Part shown: positions 18,626-25,048 of the stretch, piece after piece
Numbering within the stretch: the first letter of the stretch is position 1
Layout of the letters: every line of letters begins with the position of its first letter
Assembly: GCA_049999725.1 (NCBI GenBank)
Contig: JBNGIS010009459.1
Location: 1-25,048 of the forward strand
Direction: 5' to 3'
DNA from: Haplomitrium mnioides
Lineage: Eukaryota; Marchantiophyta; Haplomitriopsida; Calobryales
DNA: 25,048 nt
The notes under the pieces: generated by a model
Told to the model about the DNA's origin: nothing
Database searches by the model: none
What the model saw: only the letters and a program-made list of their open reading frames with translations
Position numbers and translations under genes: made by a program

Positions 18626-19027
18626 TTATGCTTGCATAGACTTCTGCTTGGATATCTTGAAAACATGATCTATCTCATCAAAATCAATCAAAAAATCAGT
18701 GGTGAGTAGGTCACGAGGTTTCATTTTGTTGAAGTAAAACTTCTTTGAAGAGGCCTTGTAAAAATCAATCCCATCCTTGGACTGCATAAGAAGCCTAATA
18801 TGGGCTTTGTACCCTTGACAAATCATTGTAATTTGGACCAAAAGGCTCATGTTGAATTTCTTGCCTTCACTTTTGAAAATGTAGAGGTGATGATCTATGT
18901 CCCTGATCATTTCACAACAAACTAATCATTTGTTGGCTAGTTTGATGGGTTTTATTGCCTTCAGCACATCCGCATAGTGATAGAGCTTTGGTTGTGCTGA
19001 TTTTGGAGTAGGGATGTGAGATGCCAT
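18626..19027 (-). pseudogene. First exon of conserved minus-strand gene, copy C
   Basis: The ATG at 19027 gives MASHIPTPKSAQPKLYHYA. A TGA (complement of 18926-18928) stands where copy B has TGG. The frame then continues LVCCEMIRDIDHHLYIFK, FNMSLLVQITMICQGYKA and SSKKFYFNKMKPRD, in step with copy B. The exon end is less clear than in B; homology stops near 18668. A TTATGCTTGCATAGACTT word at 18627-18644 is a single unit of the array core, placed where the array-bearing intron would start. Function unknown. Confidence 0.6.
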
Positions 19028-19479
19028 TTTTTTGTTGCAAAAATAAGTGAAAATAACTCTAAAAATAAACAATAAAAAAACTACTAAAATTGGAAGGAAA
19101 AATAGGAAAAAACACAAGAAACTGCAAAAATAACCACAAAAAGAAAACATGATCTTGTAGCTAAACTCACGACAATGGAAAGAAACTTTCCATTGTTGCT
19201 CATTTTATACCTGAATTTCAAAAACATATTTTCCTACGAAAAATTTATTTGCGGAGCTCTTGACATGTAGGTTCGTACAGTGGAAAAAAAGTTAGTATAC
19301 ATAGCATTGCTCTTTTTCATCTTTCCAATTTCTTTTTTCCTTTACAAAATTTTCACTATTTTGTTGTTTTGTGGGTGTTTTTTTTTCTCAAAATCTATAT
19401 TTTGGCTATACTAATGTCTAATAGGAATATTATCTTAAAATCATTCCTTGAATTTTCAGTTTTTCATTACTATTTTTAA
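19028..19479. promoter_or_regulatory. Divergent intergenic region, copy C
   Basis: 452 bp between the two start codons, collinear with copy B 12443-12902. Shared blocks include GCGGAGCTCTTGACATGTAG and AAAAAAAGTTAGTATAC. Confidence 0.5.
19172..19196. promoter_or_regulatory. Conserved perfect hairpin, copy C
   Basis: Arms ACAATGGAAAG and CTTTCCATTGT with an AAA loop, identical to copy B 12593-12617 along with the immediate flanks (G before, TGCTC after). Confidence 0.7.
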
Positions 19480-21039
19480 ATGGCAAGAGTGCTCATAGGA
19501 AAGAAGCAATTAGAGTTTCAAGATTCATGTTCCAAAAAAAGTGTTACTTTTGGCTAGCAACTAGAGATAATTTAAAATTTTTATTATGAGGAGAGAAGCA
19601 TTGGGGTACCAAAAGCATCAAGTGTAATAGCAAGTATCTCCAACAAGTCAATAGAAAAAAGTTCAAGTCGCATTCACAAGAAGGTTGTGGAGGTTTATTT
19701 GTCAATATGAGATGATGACAACGATGTTCAAGATCCAAATCTATTTGTTTAAAAGACAAAAAAACATAGAATCACATGACTGCTTCAATTTTGGAGGTGA
19801 TACCCTCTATCACTATTGGCAACACTCAAACACGAGTAAATTCTCAACAAATTGGACATCTAAGAGAGAATAGAAGATCCTCTAGAAATGGAAATTGTTT
19901 GGAGGAATCTTTAGATGAGAGTTTTTGCAATGATTTAAGCATTGCCAAAAAGTTTCAGTCACTAAATATTTCTCTAGAGCTATTGCCATGAGCACCAATT
20001 GTTTTAGAAAACACATTTTCTTGTGCTTAAGATTTTGATGAAGGTTCTGTTTTGACATGGTTAATTTCACCCATATCTCAAGTTTTTCCATATAGATCAA
20101 AAACATATTTAAGAGAACAAATGACTCTCTTGTGGAATCTCTTGCGCCTGTTGAGTCAAACATAAGTAAGTGGTTTTATTTTTCTTTAAGATCACCTAGT
20201 TGTTGTTAAGGTTATTTTGATTCTCCTACATTTAATGAGTAAAAACCACACTTTGAATTGTTGTTTTTAGTTTTTACCTATTGCATTCAAAACATTTGTT
20301 TATGTTGCCTTGAATATTCTTTGTGTTTGAAGTTATCTTTTGAAACTTGAAACATCAAGACACTTTTCACATAATTATTTATATCTTTTTGGTGTTTTTA
20401 GATGATGTAGTCAAATATAATCCCCAATTATTTCTTCATCGTGAACAATAACTGAAAGAAAGAACAAAACTTGCAAACCATCAAAGAAAATGTTATGTCG
20501 ATGGTCAAAAGTACTTTGATATTGTGATCAATGGCATAGATACTAAAAGAACAATGATTTCACACTAGTTTTCACCACTAACAACCATTGACAAAGATTG
20601 TTTGGTGAGTATGCATGTTGTTGGTGCATTAATTTTCAATCATACTCTTTCGTCAAGAGTCTTCTCAACCAATGTAAGCTTCAAAAGTGACTCTTATTTG
20701 ACCATTATAGTGCTCAATAAAATACAATGTGAGTTTCAAAGGCTGCTACCTCCCACCTTGTATCTTTAGTTGGACAATAGGACATCAAAGAATAAGAATT
20801 CCATGTTATTTGGATATCTCAGTCTCTTAATCACCAACAATGTTTTCCAAAAAATCAAAGTGGGGTGTCTTATGGTTGGCTATACTTACTATCAATTTGA
20901 TCAAATTTTCAGTAGATTATTAAAATGTGCCAAGGCTTTTACAATAACGAGTGTTTGCAAGGCGCCAAAATTGTCTTATAATCCTAAACCACAAGCAATT
21001 CTTCTAATAGATACTTGGGATTTCAAGTTGTTTTTGTAA
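19480..21039 (+). pseudogene. DUF7869-like transposon gene, copy C, broken
   Basis: The ATG at 19480 gives MARVLIGKKQLEFQDSCS, then KKSVTFG. The next codon is TAG (19555), where copy B has CAG at the same codon number. After a 245-nt intron the second exon reads RKCYVDGQKYFDIVINGID, VVGALIFNHTLSSRVFS, then PPTLYL. A TAG (20767) stands where copy B has CAA. The frame continues LDNRTSKNKNSMLFGYLSLL, NVFQKIKVGCLMVGYTYY and FDQIFSRLLK. This is the better-preserved view of the DUF7869-like domain. The HTH motif seen in copy B has become YTY. About 600 coding bases of the second exon are recognisable. The domain name is from memory; the conserved pairing of two copies is seen directly. Confidence 0.65.
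20166..20410 (+). other. Intron of DUF7869-like gene, copy C
   Basis: The donor is CATAA followed by GTAAGTGG; the acceptor is TTTAGATGATGTAG. It is 245 nt, against 244 nt in copy B, with alignable interior sequence. Confidence 0.6.
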
Positions 21040-22837
21040 TAGCGTCCATCCTTGGTACAAAAGATAAATGATATCACCTTCAATCAACAATTCAAGTTCA
21101 AGTTGAGTGATTCGAAAGCAAAGATTTGGAGCAAACAATTTATCAACTCAAGTATCTACCTTGAGCAAATGAGGAACATCTAAGTACAATGTTGATCACT
21201 CCAAAGGCAAATTTTGAAATCAAATGATCTCAAAAAAAAGAAAGAGAAGTTGACATTAAGAAAGTGGTCTTTGCAATTAATGACAACATAAGTGTGAATT
21301 GCTACAAGTTCTTTACATGATCATATATTCATTGGTGGAATGACGTTTTCCTTATCTAACAAGAGATTGCAGCCGCAAGAAAGAACCATTTCACATCAAA
21401 CAAGATACATGCACAAATTTGATAACCTATATGATATGAAAGCCAAAATGTTTATTTGTGTTGTTGCATCACTCGACCTAAAGAGCAGACCATTTTGGGT
21501 TGCCAAATTTCTCACAGTTTTTTCATGTGATGAGGAAGAACCTTTAAACCACAAACAAGTACCATTTCAATGATTTGCTTGTGAAGATGAGGATGCATTT
21601 TTTGGACAATGCTTTTTAGAAAAAATAACAGCCACAAAAGGAAAAGCAAATCTAAAGTATATGTTGATGTACTTAATGCAACACAACTCATGATTCTCTC
21701 TTTCAATTTTCTTCTCACTCAAAAAAACCAATTGAGAAGAAGGACTTTAGTGATTATTAAATCGCAAATCCAAGTTACATATTGATGTAGCTTGATGCAA
21801 CACAAATCACAATTTTGTCTTTTAATTTTCTTCTCACACAAAAAAAAAATTCAAGAAAATCACTCTAGCTACCATTAAATCAAATCTGTTTGAGTATGAA
21901 GGATAGAAAGAAATCAATTCGGAAGTGTTTGAAAAAGATTCAATCAACGCTATCAACACTAAGGCAGATTGTGTTAATCTTGATGAATCTTCTTAAGTTG
22001 AATCTAAAAAAGTCAATACAAGTAACTAAAAGACTTTAATTTAACCCTTTGTTCACAAGAATCTAGTCTAAAACTTAGAGCTCTTTCCATGCTTAGACTT
22101 GTGATTTGGTAAGAAGCATCTAATTGCTCCAAAAGATTTTGAAGCAAATCTCTAAATAGAATCTGAAGAAAGTCTCTAAATTGACTAGATTTTTTGATTT
22201 TGAGCTATGACTCCTTTGGGTGTATGAGATTCTGAATTTTAAGAGATTTTGAATTGCCAAGCCCTTGTAAACATGACTACTTTATCGTTTACACACATGG
22301 ATTTTCAACTAGAATAGAAAGCCTTTTTCTTTCTTCAACTTCAAAATAGAGCTTTGGAATCCACGCAAGGTTTGGTTTTGTTAGTTTTTGTGGCTTGGAA
22401 TTCCAAACTCACTCACTTGACTTCTAGTCCTCTTGGGCTTTTCCTCAAATATTCTATCTATTTTTCAAAAAATAAGTTTTTGGCGACACCATGTTTATTT
22501 GCGCATGAAGTTTGTGCAACCAAACTTATTTCAAAATAATTTCATTAAAATATATGCTTCAATTTTTGGGCTTTGAAATGTTATCAATAAAAAATGCAAG
22601 TTTTTTTTTTGAAAACAAACAACAATTTTTATAATTTTCATTAATTTCAAGATTTCTAATGTTTCATAAAAACTAAGAATATCATTGAGTTTGCATAATA
22701 AAATTACTTCTTGCTCTATGAAGATTGTTAAAATCACAAAAACTCACATAGGTTTTTTTTTTTTTTTTTTTGAAAAATACCCTCATTTTCTCTATTTTTG
22801 AGCTTGAAAACAACGTTTTTTTTTTAGTTCATGTTTT
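21040..22837. other. 3' part of copy C, no clear gene
   Basis: Short open frames only. 21340-21573 (+) begins MTFSLSNKRLQPQERTISHQ and may be a remnant of the transposon protein C-terminus, but I cannot confirm it. Two near-copies of a block occur around 21656-21730 and 21770-21845 (AAGTATATGTTGATGTACTTAATGCAACACAA and a variant). From 22150 it matches the copy B subterminal region. An 18-20 nt T run lies near 22757. Confidence 0.4.
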
Positions 22838-22872
22838 GAGTAGTATGTTCCTTGTTCAAAGAATTGGATGTT
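22838..22872 (-). repeat. Right inverted terminus of copy C
   Basis: Inverts to AACATCCAATTCTTTGAA, then CAAGGAACATACTACTCA. Compared with the left end, the CTTTGAA, GGAAC and TACTACT blocks are kept. Confidence 0.6.
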
Positions 22873-24243
22873 GCAAGAGTTGCTGCTCTACAATCTTTGC
22901 TTGTCTTCGACAAAAAAAATGAGTAGCCATAAAATATTGACAAAGCAACTCATTGAAGGTTCACATGTGATTAAAGCCCTATGGTCACAACTCAATGTTT
23001 CTCGTTGCTCATGAAGGATCTCAAAACATTTGCAATAATGATTGAATAGACTGACTGAGAAGAAGCACTAAAGACATACAATTTTGTCCGCCTCTTCTTG
23101 CAAATTCCTTGTCCTTTGTAGTAGCGTTCAAATAGGCTACATGACAACTTTCCTTGCCCCATAGCTTGACCTCTGCAAGAGTGCTATTCAACAAAGAAAT
23201 TAGGGAATCCTTTGCGTCAACGCATTCAGAGCAACAACAAAATTGCAAAATCCCTACGAGGTCATTTGGTATTCAAAATTCTTGCTATTCAAAATCCTTA
23301 CTGCTCAATGATTTTCTACTCTTGCTCAAAGAAATACATAGAAAAGCTTGACATTGACTTTGCTTGCAAACCAAAAAACTTGAGCAAAAGCAACTATGAA
23401 TGTCAAAAAATCTGCCTGCAAGAAAGTCACAACCTAGCAAACAAACGACTTGAAAATCTAGAGAGGTACCTTTGATGCAAAGTCACTTGTGATTCTTCCC
23501 ATGCTCGCACCACCTCTTTGAGTAAAACAATTTTCACAACAAAAAAAAACTAAACTTCTCTTGAGAGTTCTTTTTATAGATATTCTTCATGCATTGACCA
23601 TTTCTTGCACCTTACAATGTTGGAGTATGCTCTCAAAGTCCATTGCAACAACTAAAAACAAACCAAAAATTTTGATTTAGATTTTTCTTTAGTTTCTCGC
23701 AGACCAACAATCTTCAACAAAGCTTCTCCACAAATCTTCAACTCTCAAAGATATTACAAATACCTTTGATTCTGAGACCACATTTCTTAGCAGAAATCCA
23801 AACTATCGTGGATACTCTGAAGCAAAAATCTTGATCTTTTCATGTGCTTTCCTCTCGAATATCACTTCTCAAGAATCTCAAATATTGACCTTCTGATATC
23901 TGAACCATCACACATTTTTTTATAGAGAATCCACATTTCTCTAAGAGCTCCAATACCTTAGCTTTCTTCTAGTCCATACAACATCGAAAGATAACTTTTC
24001 AATGAGAATACAAGGCTTTTCATACTTAGGTACAAAGGCAAAACTCAAAATACCTTAAAATAGAAATCTAAAATTGGAATGGTGTGACAACTTTTTCTAA
24101 TTTCTTTTGTTATGCAGCAGTGATCTCTTCATCTGCAGTCAACATTTTTGTCCACCATATGGAATGAATTGCAATTTCTAGCAAGATGTTGAGTTGAGAC
24201 ATCTAGCTCAATGCATTTGTAATTTTTTCATTTTCTTTCCATG
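22873..24243. other. Unassigned sequence right of copy C
   Basis: No family was recognised. Minus 23021-23248 is open for 75 codons (AEVKLWGKESCHVAYLNA, then TTKDKEFARRGG) and looks protein-like, but I do not know it. A short stretch near 23230 (AGAGCAACAACAAAATTG) resembles 17737 (GAGCAACAACAAAAATTG) left of copy C, hinting that the two flanks may contain related sequence. Confidence 0.3.
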
Positions 24244-24543
24244 TAAACCATCTTTATGTGAAAGCATTGTTGCCACTCTGCCCACCAAATTTTCTATTTG
24301 AAGATTTTTGTTTTGTGTTTTTAGATAGATTGGAGGTTTATGATTAGTTTCAACAATAAACTCCCTATGTTATGGATAATGCTTCCAATGCTAGGTTGAT
24401 AACATAGTCGCTAATTTTTTCTACTCCATGGTATGGTAGTTTTGCTTTGTGTCACTTATCTTAATAGAAAAGAAAGCAATAGTGTGCCAACCATCCTCTT
24501 ATTTTTGTTGCAAAACTTTACCTATAGATTTTTTTGATGCATT
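24244..24543 (-). pseudogene. Ty3/gypsy RNase H fragment, broken
   Basis: One minus-strand frame runs the full 100 codons without a frameshift. NAS...GKVLQQK is followed by GWHTIAFFSIKISDTKQNYH, TME, KKLATMLST, HWKHYP and HREFIVETNHKPPIYLKTQ. These correspond to the gypsy RNase H steps TDAS, VAYFSRKL, NYHTHEKELLA and WRHYL...TDHKPL. The catalytic aspartates are mutated in two places (NAS for DAS, TNHK for TDHK). Four in-frame stops (two TAG, two TAA) all fit loss of Gln codons or their neighbours. The flanking RT and integrase domains were not found. Confidence 0.75.
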
Positions 24544-24662
24544 GTTAGGTCTTGAATTCAAGGCATAGGGGGAGGAGCCCTGATTGTTGGTCGGTAGTTG
24601 TAGTATATGCCTAACTTCGAAAGGTGAGTAACAGGTTGGGTAAGTAAGGAACCCCTCTGATC
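24544..24662. other. Start of GC-richer block
   Basis: Composition changes abruptly after the RNase H remnant. A palindrome CTTGAATTCAAG lies at about 24551-24562. No coding evidence. Confidence 0.35.
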
Positions 24663-24834
24663 GGGCTATCTAGGATGACTCTTGATCGTGGTGGTAGTGA
24701 AGTCCACCAGGATACAAGGGACCATGGGGGCGCTTCTTCCCCCAGGATCAGCTATCAAGGGTTACACTTGGTCGTGGTGGTAGTGAAGTCCACCAGGACA
24801 CAAGGGATCGTGAGGGTGCTTCTTTCCCCCAAGA
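24663..24834. repeat. 86-bp tandem duplication
   Basis: Two units, 24663-24748 and 24749-24834. The 26-bp block starting TCGTGGTGGTAGTGAAGTCC recurs at exactly 86-bp spacing (24686 and 24772), and the ends CTTCCCCCAGGATC and CTTTCCCCCAAGATC also correspond. The GC content is well above the neighbourhood, probably part of another repeat family. Confidence 0.85.
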
Positions 24835-25048
24835 TCGGCTTAGGACCTGCAAACAACTTGTGGCATGCGGGCTGGTCTTCCGGCTTAGGAACAGTATCCC
24901 ATAACAGAAATTGAAATAAATCAAATGCGTCTGATTCTTAGATGTGTTCTAACTTTGAAAAGCAAATCATGAAAACTCAAATGTATGACAGCACATAATC
25001 ATTCACATAAATTGGATAGCACTTTATTCAATAACCAGGTTCACGACA
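24835..25048. other. Window end, no gene seen
   Basis: GC-rich to about 24900, then AT-rich. No motif was recognised. Confidence 0.3.

Larger units (their letters stand above)
18155..22872. mobile_element. Inverted-terminus element, copy C (both ends seen)
   Basis: A 4.7-kb unit. The left end is AACAACCGCTACTTTGAA then AGGAACTACTACTGAG. The right end, inverted, is AACATCCAATTCTTTGAA then AAGGAACATACTACTCA. The interior carries the divergent pair: minus first exon (18626-19027) and plus DUF7869-like gene (19480-21039). Only about 470 bp lie between the minus exon and the left end, too little for the methyltransferase-like exons of copy A, so an internal deletion is likely. No clear target-site duplication was found. 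The inverted ends suggest a DNA transposon; the family is unknown to me. Confidence 0.65.

Noticed and set aside
22748-22780. Poly-T run as the poly-A tail of a LINE or SINE
   Set aside because: The run lies inside the copy C subterminal region, and the matching place in copy B has only short T runs; it is likely slippage.

Overview
This window looks like a transposable-element-dense stretch of a large plant nuclear genome. The base composition is AT-rich, GT-AG introns can be seen, and Ty1/copia and Ty3/gypsy fragments are nested in one another. I found no intact gene, tRNA, rRNA or CRISPR array. A gymnosperm, a fern or another big-genome plant would fit, but I cannot fix the species. Nearly every coding remnant is broken, and most premature stops are TAG codons that read as decayed CAG (Gln). 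That is the pattern expected from C-to-T deamination of methylated CHG sites.

Layout. (1) 1-2724 is the partial copy A of an element family with inverted termini. It has a 24-bp palindromic minisatellite (6-470), a broken gene resembling a beta-class DNA amino-methyltransferase (539-1799, +), a 37-bp array (2116-2336) and a terminus ending near 2724. (2) 2725-12074 is a Ty1/copia retrotransposon on the minus strand (gag, protease, integrase, start of RT). Copy A cuts it off inside RT. A 4,073-bp LTR-type element (3019-7091, TG...CA ends, 5-bp TSD TGTAT) interrupts it and carries a decayed gag-like, coiled-coil gene on the plus strand. (3) 12075-16413 is copy B of the inverted-terminus family. 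(4) 16414-18154 is unassigned sequence. (5) 18155-22872 is copy C, the only copy with both termini in view. (6) 22873-24243 is unassigned, followed by a Ty3/gypsy RNase H remnant (24244-24543, -) and a GC-richer block with an 86-bp tandem duplication (24663-24834).

The most interesting object is the family seen in copies A, B and C. B and C carry the same divergent gene pair. A minus-strand first exon begins MASH. A plus-strand gene, beginning MARV in copy C, contains a DUF7869-like region with a LDN/ENT...HTH..ID signature. About 455 bp separate the two starts, and this spacer holds an 11-bp-arm hairpin that is identical in both copies. Termini and array position suggest, by inference, that the minus-strand gene of B and C continues into the methyltransferase-like exons of copy A. 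A full element would then be: terminus, methyltransferase gene, divergent promoter, DUF7869 gene, terminus. Tandem arrays with periods of 24, 30, 37 and 38 bp, all built on a TATGCGCGCATA-like core, sit inside introns and coding remnants of these copies.
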